NCBI GenBank assembly: GCA_026004795.1
Contig: BPJV01000001.1
Coordinates: 969,501-1,033,500 of the forward strand
DNA from: Pirellulaceae bacterium
GTDB taxonomy: Bacteria > Planctomycetota > Planctomycetia > Pirellulales > Pirellulaceae
Direction of reading: 5' to 3'
Length of the DNA stretch: 64,000 bases
Position numbers and translations under genes: made by a program
Shown here: positions 34,937 to 43,746 of the stretch, piece after piece
Layout: every line of letters starts with the position of its first letter
Position numbering within the stretch: the stretch's first letter is position 1
The notes under the pieces: generated by a model
Told to the model about the DNA's origin: nothing
Database searches by the model: none
What the model saw: only the letters and a program-made list of their open reading frames with translations

Positions 34937-35313
34937 CAGAAAGAGCGGCAGAAAAGGCCTCTTCAGCACCGTGTCTTATAAGTCACTGCTGCGTAGTGGG
35001 GTTATCGACAGGCACCTATTCGTGAGCGCGCAACAGGACCAATCGTTGGGGGGGAACCAGCGGCAGTTTCGGCTTGCCGAGGCGATGCGGCGACGGGATT
35101 GGGCGGACGCGTGTGGCTGCGGCTCGGGCGCGGCGCTCATCCGGCCGCTCCGCTTTCGCTCGACGCATGCCATCTTTGTGTTTCGTTCGTCTGGTCCTGG
35201 GAGCCTCGAGCCGGCAAGAAAATACCGCCCGTGGGGCTCTAACAACGGGCGGTGGCAGTGCATGTCATCCTGTAAGAGGTAGTACCCGATAGAGGGCTCA
35301 TGCGGTAGCGGGC
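34937..35313. other. convergent intergenic region
   Basis: Between the GT-C gene (+) and the haem protein gene (-). It contains one clear hairpin (listed as terminator) and no supported gene. Confidence 0.5.
35217..35252 (-). terminator. Rho-independent terminator of the Tll0287-like gene
   Basis: A perfect 9-bp stem, ACCGCCCGT (35224-35232) with ACGGGCGGT (35244-35252), and an 11-base loop. Read on the minus strand it is followed by ATTTTCTT. It lies about 60 bases after the minus-strand stop. Confidence 0.7.
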
Positions 35314-35865
35314 CTACTTGTCGAGGGGAAGCGCATAACTGATAGCTCCCACGGCTGCTCCGGCCTGGACGTCGGCATAGTGCGGATGGCACATCACGCA
35401 TTTGCTATGGACGACCGGGATGGCCGTCATCGCACGGTAGATCGTTTCGCCCTGTGGTCCCTTTTCTACCTTCTCGACAAAGCTCTTGCCGGCCTTGATT
35501 GCCTTGATGGCTTCGCGTTCGAAAGCATCATCGGCTACGTTGTCCGAGTCGTAGGGATCGCCGGTGACATCCAACAACTGGGCCTTGTGCCACCCCTTCT
35601 GCTCAATTGCATCGAACAGCGCCACCGCTGCTGCACCGGCCGCGAAGGAATCCTCGTCTTCCACATACTTGTCGGTGATCAACACCACCGCCGTTTTGTA
35701 GATGTCATCCAGCATCTTAACCGTCTTGCGTGCTTGGACGACTCGCGCTTCTGCGGCTGGTCCGTCGGCTGGCGATGGATCGTCCCCCAGGCTGCGCGAG
35801 TAGCTAGCCAAACCAACCAAGGCTGCTCCCACCAAGGTGCAGCCAACCAAGATCGTTCGTTTCAT
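35314..35865 (-). CDS. Tll0287-like (DUF3365) haem-binding periplasmic protein
   Basis: A 183-residue exported protein. A signal peptide of about 25 residues (MKRTILVGCTLVGAALVGLASYS) is followed by the Tll0287-like/DUF3365 domain. The pattern includes YRAMTAIPVVHSKCVMCH with C156-x-x-C159-H160 as a c-type haem site. Such domains are stand-alone small cytochromes or sensor domains; a redox or sensing role in the periplasm is likely. ATG 35865 is chosen because an upstream extension of 76 codons lacks protein character. It is monocistronic with a terminator downstream. Confidence 0.85.
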   Translation of the reverse strand: MKRTILVGCTLVGAALVGLASYSRSLGDDPSPADGPAAEARVVQARKTVKMLDDIYKTAVVLITDKYVEDEDSFAAGAAAVALFDAIEQKGWHKAQLLDVTGDPYDSDNVADDAFEREAIKAIKAGKSFVEKVEKGPQGETIYRAMTAIPVVHSKCVMCHPHYADVQAGAAVGAISYALPLDK

Positions 35866-36303
35866 TACCCTTTCTCCATGCGACGTGAAAGCAACTCCTC
35901 GTCGTGCGGCGAGGTCCTGGCGGTCACCTGCAATCGTCCGCCAAGGCAAGCCACTATCGTAGGCGGCAATAAATCGGATGTCAAGGTCCTGATATCCTGT
36001 TTTGGATTGAGCGCTGCGGCAGCGTGGATTGCTTTTGCCCCGGTATCGGCCCTGTAGTTGATCGAGGAAGGAGAACTGCGCTACCTGGGCCACTGTCCGA
36101 GCCTATCAGGGACCGGTCCCAACAGAGCAGAAGAGTGGGAGAGATGGGTAGGTTGTGCGGCTGGCGACAATTAACAGGAAGAGTGGTCGCGTGGCAAGAC
36201 GATGACCAATCTATCGTTTCATGGTGCATGGACGCCGCCATCGAGGAGCGGTGGTGCGCGTGGTGGCACGCGACCGACTACTGCAGCAGGGAAGCTTGGT
36301 CTT
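35866..36303. other. divergent intergenic region
   Basis: About 440 bases between the haem protein (-) and the 36304 gene (+). In-frame extensions of both neighbours cover parts of it but look non-coding. No promoter could be fixed. Confidence 0.35.
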
Positions 36304-36909
36304 ATGAAATTGCGTCAGATCCAAATCACGCCTAGCGGCATGCTGGTGCTGATTTGCTGGATGGCCATCGGCTGGGGGATGGCAACCGAGACGAAGGCAC
36401 AAAGTCCTGGGCTGGGTTGGGGACATCTACAAGATTCCTGCGAACAATTCAAACGGGATTTCCATCGCAACCGACTGTGGCCCGCACCGTTTCGAGCGAT
36501 GGACACCGCCGCGGTAATGAGCTACTTCGAGGTGCAGCGAGACAATGGTTGGCGGTTGCACAATACGCTGGGAACAGGAATGTTCGATCCATCGACCAAC
36601 CAGCTCACCGATGCCGGTTACATGCACTTGCGCTGGATCGTGACCCAAGCACCGCAAGAGCGACGGGTGGTGTTCATTCTCCGCGGTCGCAACGAGTCGA
36701 TTACTGCCGCGCGTGTCGAGGCGGCACAGTTGGCGATAAGTGAGTTGATCCCTGTGGGCCCTTTGCCGCCGATTTATCTGACCGATCAAGAGTCCCCAGG
36801 CTCGTCAGGCGTCTACCAAACAAGTGTTAGCCGCCAGATCACCCAGTCGATTCCCGCCCCTCGATTGCCTCCACCGACAAGCGGCAGCAGCGGCAGTAGT
36901 TCACCGTAA
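36304..36909 (+). CDS. hypothetical secreted protein
   Basis: A 201-residue protein with a signal peptide (LVLICWMAIGWGMATETKAQ). The conserved-looking core contains RLWPAPFRAMDTAAVMSYFEVQRDNGWRLHNTLG and then a beta-alpha stretch RRVVFILRGRNESITAARVEAAQLAI. The C-terminal tail is rich in Ser, Pro and Gly. I recall no named family. ATG 36304 is chosen to begin 12 residues before the hydrophobic core; 34 further codons upstream are probably not translated. Confidence 0.65.
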   Translation: MKLRQIQITPSGMLVLICWMAIGWGMATETKAQSPGLGWGHLQDSCEQFKRDFHRNRLWPAPFRAMDTAAVMSYFEVQRDNGWRLHNTLGTGMFDPSTNQLTDAGYMHLRWIVTQAPQERRVVFILRGRNESITAARVEAAQLAISELIPVGPLPPIYLTDQESPGSSGVYQTSVSRQITQSIPAPRLPPPTSGSSGSSSP

Positions 36910-37084
36910 GCCAGCTGTCAGATCGCATCTTGGCACGCCACTTGCTTCAACCAATCTCGCGTCAGGCAAAGAACGAAGAGTGCCGCATTGTCGCGGTGCA
37001 TCTTCTGCTGAGGGATGTTTCCCCAAGCCCTCGGTGCAACATTTCGTTGGCAAAGTCTACTGCGCGGAAGATTGGAGGTGTGGC

Positions 37085-37825
37085 ATGAGTATGAGGAAGC
37101 TGTTGATTTGCGGTGGTATCGATGGGCAACCATCTGCGTGCGAAACCTTGCAAGGCATGTTGGCCACGCATCGACCTGATGCCGTGCTGTTCGCAGGTGG
37201 CATCGGGCCGCAAAAAGACGAAGCAGCTGCCGATGATTTGACTGAAGATCAAGTGCAATCATGGGAGCGGTTTTTCCAGCTGATTGGCGAGTCAAGAGTC
37301 TACACGGCTTTCTTGCCCGGTTGGCAAGACACGCCGATCGATGAATTCCTGCAGGCCGCGATGAACGCTGAAGTCGATTTCGATAACATCCATTGCGTTC
37401 ATGGTACGCTGGTGGAAGAGGCGGACGTTGCCCTATGCGGTATTGGTGGCGAGATCGCTGAGAATGGTTCCTGCAAGGGCGGTCCGTGGCGGCGTTCACG
37501 AACGGCGGCCGAGTACTATCTTCGTCGCTTGTGGGCTTCGGACAAGCCGCGCAAGTTCCTGTTGTTAGGAACGCCACCGACGGGATCGCTTGGGGGCGAT
37601 CAGGGGAGTCGAGTCGTCACCGAGTTGATCGATAGCTACCATCCGGACCTGTGCGCTGTTCTCGGTTGCAGTTCGCATCGCGGTGTCGAGCGAGTGGCCC
37701 ATACCTACGTGGTCAATCCTGGTCGGCTCTCTCAAGGCCACGCAGCGCTTTTCGATTGGTCGAAACCAGCGGAAGAACGCTGTGAACTATTGGGTGCCTT
37801 GGAGAAGGCTAGCACAACACGCTAG
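37085..37825 (+). CDS. metallophosphoesterase-like protein with degenerate motifs
   Basis: A 246-residue cytoplasmic protein laid out like calcineurin-type phosphoesterases. A beta strand ending ICGGIDG is followed by AVLFAGGIGP, a long helical part, VALCGIGGEI, FLLLGTPPTG, VLGCSSHRG and VVNPGRLSQGHAALFDW. The usual metal ligands (DxH, GD, GNH, GHxH) are replaced by Gly/Ser in most places, so catalytic activity is doubtful, although GTP and SSHRG occupy the right positions. ATG 37085 has GGAGGTG 5 bases upstream. It stands alone, and a terminator lies 150 bases downstream. Confidence 0.6.
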   Translation: MSMRKLLICGGIDGQPSACETLQGMLATHRPDAVLFAGGIGPQKDEAAADDLTEDQVQSWERFFQLIGESRVYTAFLPGWQDTPIDEFLQAAMNAEVDFDNIHCVHGTLVEEADVALCGIGGEIAENGSCKGGPWRRSRTAAEYYLRRLWASDKPRKFLLLGTPPTGSLGGDQGSRVVTELIDSYHPDLCAVLGCSSHRGVERVAHTYVVNPGRLSQGHAALFDWSKPAEERCELLGALEKASTTR

Positions 37826-37974
37826 TGATTATCAAACATTCGTCGCAATACCCAGCCGGTTAGCAATTGGTCGAACCTTCATTGTTCGTCCTTTCAAAAG
37901 GGAAGGGGAACGAATGGTGGAGGTGTCGGTAGGCTAGGCGGCTGGTGCAGCGCGGTGAACGCCAGAGGGAAAAT

Positions 37975-38008
37975 GCCGGCGCTGCTAGAGGCACCGCCGG
38001 CGCTTTTT
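37975..38008 (+). terminator. probable Rho-independent terminator
   Basis: GCCGGCG (37975-37981) pairs with CGCCGGC (37995-38001), followed by a run of five T (38004-38008). It lies about 150 bases after the phosphoesterase-like gene. Confidence 0.55.
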
Positions 38009-38246
38009 CCAGGACCAAAGTTTTCCAGGAACAACGATGCCGAACGGTATGGGGCGTTCCCGCAGGTGGGTGACGCGTCCTCGATCACGGCTCCTCTAGC
38101 CAGCGATCAGCAGTGACCTCCGATGGTGTTGCAGTGACCGCCGCTTTGTCGCATCGGCCGAGTGGCGAGCGTCACTGGGCGTCGCGGCGACGCTCCCACC
38201 CGTAAACGATCATGGTGATGGATGGTGCCTGCGACCGCCCATGGTA

Positions 38247-38765
38247 TCACGACTGGCCCGTTGAGGCGTGTGCAGCCATGAAATTGACCCATCGCGTCGC
38301 CAGGCTACCCATCGAACTGTTGGCTTCGTTCTCATCCTTCCAGCATTGCTTGAGACGTTCACCCACCTGGTGGTGGCCAACTTCGTGGGCGAACGCGGCA
38401 GCCGTCGCATAAGCGGCCATCCCCAGGTGTCCGATCCGCTGCAAGATGGAGATGAGGGCGGCATCGCGAACATGGGGTTCCGCGTCCCGCTTACCTAGCT
38501 CCAGGGCCTCATCGATCAATCCGGCCATGGCTCGGCACTGATGATCCCCAGCACTCATGCCAAGCTCCGCGAACGCCTCTTTCAAGGTCTCAATGTGCCT
38601 GCGAGATTTGGATTCGAAGCCAGCAATCTCTTTCTTCAGCCATTCATCATTGGCGATCTCGATCAACTGGGGAAGCGCTTCGGTCAGCTGTTGCTCGAAG
38701 CTCAGCAGCTCTTGCAACTCGTGCTGCAGCAGCGTGTGAAGTGAGTTGAGTTTGGCAGTTGACAT
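38247..38765 (-). CDS. ferritin-like DUF892 (YciE/YciF) family protein
   Basis: A 172-residue four-helix protein of the DUF892 group. Helix A is TLLQHELQELLSFEQQLTEALPQLIEIA; FESKSRRHIETLKEAFAELG and the metal-ligand-rich TAAAFAHEVGHHQVGERLKQ follow. Members are ferritin-like stress proteins; iron binding is likely but not shown. ATG 38765 has AAGGAG upstream, and the extra 35 codons before it look non-coding. It stands alone on the minus strand. Confidence 0.88.
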   Translation of the reverse strand: MSTAKLNSLHTLLQHELQELLSFEQQLTEALPQLIEIANDEWLKKEIAGFESKSRRHIETLKEAFAELGMSAGDHQCRAMAGLIDEALELGKRDAEPHVRDAALISILQRIGHLGMAAYATAAAFAHEVGHHQVGERLKQCWKDENEANSSMGSLATRWVNFMAAHASTGQS

Positions 38766-39546
38766 GGTAAGTCTCCTTCGGGCTACGAGGAACGAGTGCA
38801 GGAAGTCGTTGGGTAGCGACGCCGGGCGGCGTGCTCGGTGTCGCGCTGGCGACAACTTGACCTGCTTCACCTACACAGAGCAACACGAAACTCTGTGCGG
38901 ACGCAGCGGAATGTCCCCTGGGCGGCATGTCCTCTGCCAGCTCCCCGGGGAGCGTGCTGCCGCTTGGGGCGGGCGGTAACGCGAAGGCGCTCAGGACCTT
39001 CTGGCCGATCAATGGCGGGGCGTCCCCAAGCCATCGCCGGGGAGCGTTCCCGGTAGGAAGCCTCCCCTCCCAGCAGCTTCGTCCGCCGATGCCCTTTGAA
39101 AACGTAACGTTGCAACATTCATGCCAACAGCTCATGCGGTACTCGACGATCGAAGTGGGGGAGTGGTAGCGAGAGCTTCGGTACGGATGGGTGACAGTTT
39201 GTCGGACGTGCTGAAAATCTGTGCCTCCGTGGTGTTGGTGGAAAAGATCTAGGAGGTAGCGAGGTGTCCGTAGCGTCGAGTTGGCCGAGCCGGTAGAGGC
39301 TACCTGGTGGGAGCAAGGACGGTACGTTGGGCCATGCGAAGCGGGCCCTACCGAGGGGCGGTGGCGAGAGGTAACAAGCAAGGGGGGGCCGCGCGGGACC
39401 GGCGTGCTGAGGTCGATCGAAGTGGTTCTGGGACGCGTGACCGGTTACAATGAGGGAGTGGTCTGTGGAAGCAAACGGCGGCTGCGGCCGGACAAAACGT
39501 AGCAGCTAAGCAAGGCTTGGTCTACTAATCTATTTCATATTGGAAT
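38766..39546. other. intergenic region without a supported gene
   Basis: About 780 GC-rich bases. All open frames are short and overlapping. I compared 39160-39500 with RNase P, tmRNA and SRP RNA landmarks and saw none. The promoter of the sigma factor gene should lie near its end (ATTTCATATTGGAAT before 39547), but no consensus is assigned. Confidence 0.4.
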
Positions 39547-40188
39547 ATGTCGATGGTTAGGTCGTTGTGTGGTGATGGTTGTTCGGCGCTGAGCGAATGG
39601 ACCGATGAGCGGTTGATTGCGCGATTCGTGCAGGATGGGGATCGTGCTTGTTTCGAAACCTTGGTCCGCCGCTACCAGCACGAGCTTTACAACTATCTGC
39701 GTCGGTATCTAGGGGATGATGTTCTTGCTGAAGATGCTTTTCAACTGACGTTTGTGCGAGTGTTCCAACGTGCGGATCAATTCGATCCCCAACGACGATT
39801 TCGCCCATGGCTGTACAGCGTGGCGACGAATCAGGCGATCGACCTCCGGCGGCGGCAAAGTTCACGAAGCTGTCACAGTTTAGACGTCCCGGTCGCCACC
39901 GGCGATGGGCGCCGCATTGATCATGCAGCGATCATTCCCGATCATCGTGGGGGTGACGAGGATCCGCTGGTCCAACAAGAGTTTCGGGAGCAGATGCACT
40001 CGGCCATCGCAGAGATTGGCGAGCCGGGTAAGAGTGCGCTGGAGCTGGTTTACCTGAAAGGAATGCCGTATAAGGATGCTGCGGAGGTGTTGCAGGTTCC
40101 GGTGGGGACGGTCAAAAGTCGAGTAAATGCCGCGATTCATAAACTCTCGGTCGTCTGGAAACGTAAGAAGGATAAGGCCGACGGTTGA
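39547..40188 (+). CDS. ECF-type RNA polymerase sigma factor
   Basis: A 213-residue sigma-70 family factor with only regions 2 and 4. Region 2 holds LYNYLRRYLGDDVLAEDAFQLTFVRVFQ and FRPWLYSVATNQAIDLRRR. Region 4 holds ALELVYLKGMPYKDAAEVLQVPVGTVKSRVNAAIHKL, a clean helix-turn-helix. A linker of about 35 residues separates them. It would direct transcription of a stress or envelope regulon. The next gene, 69 bases downstream on the same strand, encodes a membrane protein that probably acts as its anti-sigma factor. Confidence 0.92.
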   Translation: MSMVRSLCGDGCSALSEWTDERLIARFVQDGDRACFETLVRRYQHELYNYLRRYLGDDVLAEDAFQLTFVRVFQRADQFDPQRRFRPWLYSVATNQAIDLRRRQSSRSCHSLDVPVATGDGRRIDHAAIIPDHRGGDEDPLVQQEFREQMHSAIAEIGEPGKSALELVYLKGMPYKDAAEVLQVPVGTVKSRVNAAIHKLSVVWKRKKDKADG

Positions 40189-40257
40189 GTCGACGCCTGC
40201 GGAATGCTTGGTGCACCGTCATTGGACAGCGGCTTTCGTCTTAGGTCCGGATAGGGT

Positions 40258-41325
40258 ATGCAGTTCTCAGATGAACTATTGATCGAGTACCTGTTGGGAG
40301 AGACTCCCCGAGAGTTAGGCGAGTTGATTGAACAGTGTGCTCGTCACGACACCTCGTTGCAGGAGCGGTTGGCGACGCTCCGATTTGCCCTTGGCCAAGT
40401 GGATACTGCTCCGGTATTCGAGCCGCCGGGGGATCTCGTGGATTTGACCATGGCGCGAATCGGTTGCCCCGCTAATGAGCACTCCTCGGCATGTGCTAGC
40501 GAAACGCGGGATCACGCCCCAGTTCGTCAGCAAGCGCTCCTGCCTGGGGCTCACCCTGACTGGGAACGCAGTGCCCGCGGAGGCAGGATCTGGGATTCGA
40601 CTTTCTTGGTAATGTCCCTTTCAGCGCTGTGCTGCTTGCTTTTGCCCGTGATGTTGCGTGTGCGTTTCGATGCGCGGCGATGGCAGTGTGCCGAAAACTT
40701 GCGAGTCGTGGGACGGCAGTTGTTCGACTATGCGGTGTCCCACCCGCGCGGGCGGATGCCGGAGGTGTTCATCGAAGGGCCTTTTGACTTCGCCGGAATC
40801 TATGCAGTCCATCTGAAATCTTCTGGTCGGCAGATTACTCCCTTCCATTTGCAATGCCCGGGGTCCGTCGGTCCGGCGGATCAGTTATGCACCCGCGGAA
40901 AGGTCCCCTCGTTCACCGAGTTGCGCACGCTGAGCGTCGCGGAAATCGACCATTGGGCGAAGGTCGTGGGTGGGGATTACGCCTACAGTTTAGGCGTCAT
41001 GGAACGGGGGGAGATTGTACCGGCCAAGTATTGCGGACGCGAGTATTATGCTGTTCTGGCCGATGCACCGCTGTTCCAAGGGCCGCGAGAACTCTACTCT
41101 GCGCATGGAGGAGTGGGAATCAATGTGCTGTACGAGGATGGACGAGTTCGGTTCTTGCCAGTGAAGCAGACCGTGGCAGCGGAATGGTTGCATGATCATC
41201 CGTTTCGCAATCATCTGGGGGAACACCGCGTGGGAATCACGCAGGAGGATGCCGCCCTGGGGCCAAGTGACTTCTCACCGCTGGGAAACAGTGCAGCGGA
41301 AATCTCTTGTGCAGAGCTGCCGTGA
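40258..41325 (+). CDS. putative anti-sigma factor with a pseudopilin-like external domain
   Basis: A 355-residue membrane protein. The N-terminal cytoplasmic part (SDELLIEYLLGETPRELGELIEQCARHDTSLQERLATLR) resembles the N-terminus of planctomycete anti-sigma proteins. One membrane helix (STFLVMSLSALCCLLLPVML, about 118-137) follows. The external part begins with CAENLRVVGRQLFDYAVSHPRGRMP and ends with GINVLYEDGRVRFLP, both reminiscent of DUF1559/pseudopilin domains. It is co-transcribed with the ECF sigma gene. It probably holds the sigma factor at the membrane until an envelope signal arrives; this is inferred from context. Confidence 0.75.
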   Translation: MQFSDELLIEYLLGETPRELGELIEQCARHDTSLQERLATLRFALGQVDTAPVFEPPGDLVDLTMARIGCPANEHSSACASETRDHAPVRQQALLPGAHPDWERSARGGRIWDSTFLVMSLSALCCLLLPVMLRVRFDARRWQCAENLRVVGRQLFDYAVSHPRGRMPEVFIEGPFDFAGIYAVHLKSSGRQITPFHLQCPGSVGPADQLCTRGKVPSFTELRTLSVAEIDHWAKVVGGDYAYSLGVMERGEIVPAKYCGREYYAVLADAPLFQGPRELYSAHGGVGINVLYEDGRVRFLPVKQTVAAEWLHDHPFRNHLGEHRVGITQEDAALGPSDFSPLGNSAAEISCAELP

Positions 41326-41718
41326 GCTACCTGTCGATCGGATGCTCCACGACGGCGAGGCCTGACTGCTGGAAAGAAACAGCGGGAAACGAGTGCCCGA
41401 CCAGTCTGGCCAATCTTCCGCGTCTGGTGCGGAAGTCTCTGCTGCTGGAAGACCCTGCAAACCCTCGCGATAATTTCTGTAGCCCAGCCAATGCGGCTCA
41501 CCCAGCCCCCTCAGGGCGGCGAGTTTCCGCATAGAACAGCATTATGCAGTACCGCATTCTGCAGCACGAGTTTTCGGCGCGCCTGTGGTGGGATGGGGAT
41601 AGGCATCGGCGTCAGCTTACTGCAGCTTGTCGACAGGAAAGCGTGCCGAGACCGGAATACGCAGCGAGCCTTGAAGAGGCTGTGCAGGGTTTGAAGCCTT
41701 CTCTCCAGGCACTCACCA
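41326..41718. other. convergent intergenic region
   Basis: About 390 bases between the anti-sigma gene (+) and the GDPD gene (-). Short frames only, with no repeat or terminator that I can define. Confidence 0.4.
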
Positions 41719-42546
41719 TTAGGGGGAAGGCCGCTGCAACGAGCGACCGATGATGTCAGGCCGGTTCGTCGTGATCGATAGAGCACCCAGGCGTTGAAAA
41801 TAGCGGGCTGTCTCCGGGTCATCGATCGTCCATACATGAAACTCGGTGACGCCTAGACGGCGGAGTGCATCGAGGAAGTCTTCGGTTACCACCTGGGGAT
41901 TGCCTTCCAGGCCTACACCGTCCGCTTGAGAGCGTTTAACGGCGGCGGCGATCTGTTCCACCGACGGCGGCTGGCGGTCGCCTCTGGGGCTGGTAGAGGT
42001 TAACCAATGGCCACGATACTCTGGTGCCAGTTGTTTGCAGCGACGAATGACTTCCTCGTGAAAGCTGATGATGAGCACCTGCTCGGGCGCCATCTGCAAT
42101 CGCCGCAGCTCCTCAACAAAAGGTTGCACGATCGCTGAGTCGGATTTCAATTCGATAACGAACAGTTTACCTGAGGGGACAGTGCGATATACATCTTCTA
42201 GCGTGGGAAGTGGCTCGCCGCGGAATTCAGCGGATTTCCAACTGCCATACTCCAATTGCTTCAGGGCGTCCAAGGTGCTTTGCTCGACGATGAGGTTCTT
42301 TCCTCCAGTTCGCCGTGTATTCTTGTCGTGAATGCAAACAATGTGTCCGTCCGCTGTTAAATAGAAGTCGCCTTCGATCCCGTCGGCCCCCATTTCCCAA
42401 GCCTTGCGAAAGGCCAAGAGCGTATTCTCCGGATAATCGAAAGAGGCACCACGGTGAGCGACAATCCGTTGCGCCTGGCAACGCGAGCATGTCATTATGC
42501 CCATCAGCAGGGCCAGGAAAAGCGATAGAAGGAGAGGGGAATGCAT
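41719..42546 (-). CDS. glycerophosphodiester phosphodiesterase (GDPD family), exported
   Basis: A 275-residue enzyme that would split glycerophosphodiesters to glycerol 3-phosphate and an alcohol. A signal peptide (HSPLLLSLFLALLMGIMTCSRCQAQ) is followed by the family start IVAHRGASFDYPENTLLAF (catalytic His). Next come GIEGDFYLTADGHIVCIHD (metal site and second His), VIELKSD and the C-terminal VHVWTIDD-like FHVWTIDDPETARYF with ITTNRPD. ATG 42546 has AGG 7 bases upstream; ATG 42561 is an alternative. It would act outside the inner membrane in phospholipid turnover. Confidence 0.92.
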   Translation of the reverse strand: MHSPLLLSLFLALLMGIMTCSRCQAQRIVAHRGASFDYPENTLLAFRKAWEMGADGIEGDFYLTADGHIVCIHDKNTRRTGGKNLIVEQSTLDALKQLEYGSWKSAEFRGEPLPTLEDVYRTVPSGKLFVIELKSDSAIVQPFVEELRRLQMAPEQVLIISFHEEVIRRCKQLAPEYRGHWLTSTSPRGDRQPPSVEQIAAAVKRSQADGVGLEGNPQVVTEDFLDALRRLGVTEFHVWTIDDPETARYFQRLGALSITTNRPDIIGRSLQRPSP

Positions 42547-42669
42547 GGAGATACCTGCCATCGAATCCAGCAAATTGAGGGGAGGGTAACCAACCAAAGC
42601 CGCGCAAACGATCAAAAACTCGCTCTGCTGTTGTAATCGAAAGCTATGGAGGAGTCAGCGGGCGGTCCG

Positions 42670-43455
42670 TTAAATCGATGTGAAGTCGTGTCCTGAGCCG
42701 CGGACAAAGGGACCTATCGCGGTGCGCAGGGGATCGAAGTTGGGGGCAGAGAAACCCAAGTGGAGGTGCTGCCGCCACCCCTCGGCATACTCGAACTCCT
42801 CGCTAAGCAAGCCGACTTCGCGATTCAACTGAACCATCGTTTCGACGTAGGAATCCATGCCTTGACTATCGTCCAGCCATTTTGCCTGGCTGCCATGGTG
42901 GGCGAGCAGTTGGCGTTTGCGATCGATGAGGTCGCTGACATCGACGTAAAGTGTGGGAACGATCAGGTGTCCCATGGGGTCTCGGTTGCCGTGGGGCTGG
43001 GCATGATAGATTGCCACGTCATGCTCAAATGGTTCCCAAGGAGGGCTGGTGGGGAAATTAGGCATGCCTCGGCTGAAGGCCGCCGTCACTGCCAGGCGAG
43101 CGACGACCTGGTGGTCTTCCATGTAGTCGACCGGCGAGTGGGTGAGGATGATCGTCGGACGCGCTTGGCGAACGATTGCTGCTATTTCCCGTAGCGTGGG
43201 GGCGTCGTAGAAAATCTCCAGGTCGTCACGAATCGGCGGATAAAACTCGGCCGGAATGGCTTCGGCCGCCTTCATTGCTTCTTCCAGCCGAATTTGTGCC
43301 GTGTGTTCTCGGGAATACTCTGTCGACCCACAGCAGCCGTTGGCGACGTTGAAATAATGCGCGGACCATCCGGCGTCGATCAGCCGGAGTAAGGTTCCTG
43401 CCATCACGAATTCGATGTCATCCGGATGAGCGGCGATCGCCAGTACGGAGGGCAT
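42670..43455 (-). CDS. PIG-L family (LmbE-like) deacetylase
   Basis: A 261-residue zinc-dependent N-acetyl hydrolase of the PIG-L/LmbE family. The metal motif AHPDD (H10, D13) lies near the N-terminus and HSPVDYMEDHQVVARL supplies the second His. The substrate would be an N-acetylated sugar or a glycoconjugate; cytoplasmic, with no signal peptide. It is on the same strand as the sugar kinase 290 bases upstream and the GDPD gene 123 bases downstream, so it may belong to a loose carbohydrate cluster. Confidence 0.9.
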   Translation of the reverse strand: MPSVLAIAAHPDDIEFVMAGTLLRLIDAGWSAHYFNVANGCCGSTEYSREHTAQIRLEEAMKAAEAIPAEFYPPIRDDLEIFYDAPTLREIAAIVRQARPTIILTHSPVDYMEDHQVVARLAVTAAFSRGMPNFPTSPPWEPFEHDVAIYHAQPHGNRDPMGHLIVPTLYVDVSDLIDRKRQLLAHHGSQAKWLDDSQGMDSYVETMVQLNREVGLLSEEFEYAEGWRQHLHLGFSAPNFDPLRTAIGPFVRGSGHDFTSI

Positions 43456-43746
43456 AGTCGCTTCCTCGCTGAAACTCCACGGCGGAAACTGTGATCATGG
43501 GGACAGCACTGGGGCCGCCGCCGAGCACGATGCCAGATACTGCTATCGCGGCCTGACGGCGAGCAGAAGTGACGTCATTTCGTCGTCTGGTGCGCAGGGG
43601 CACCCTGACCAGGCGAAGGCGTTCCGGGAACACCACCAAGGGTTGCCGGGCAGCAAGGCGGCCTCTGGTTGCCCATGGCACCGCCTTGGTGGGAACGCAT
43701 CGTAGTGGCGGTGATCTCCTCGCCAAACGGCTGTGGTGGCAAGTGA

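Noticed and set aside
39160-39500. Possible structured RNA such as RNase P RNA or tmRNA in the gap before the sigma factor
   Set aside because: The conserved landmark sequences of these RNAs were not found; only GC-rich sequence without clear pairing.
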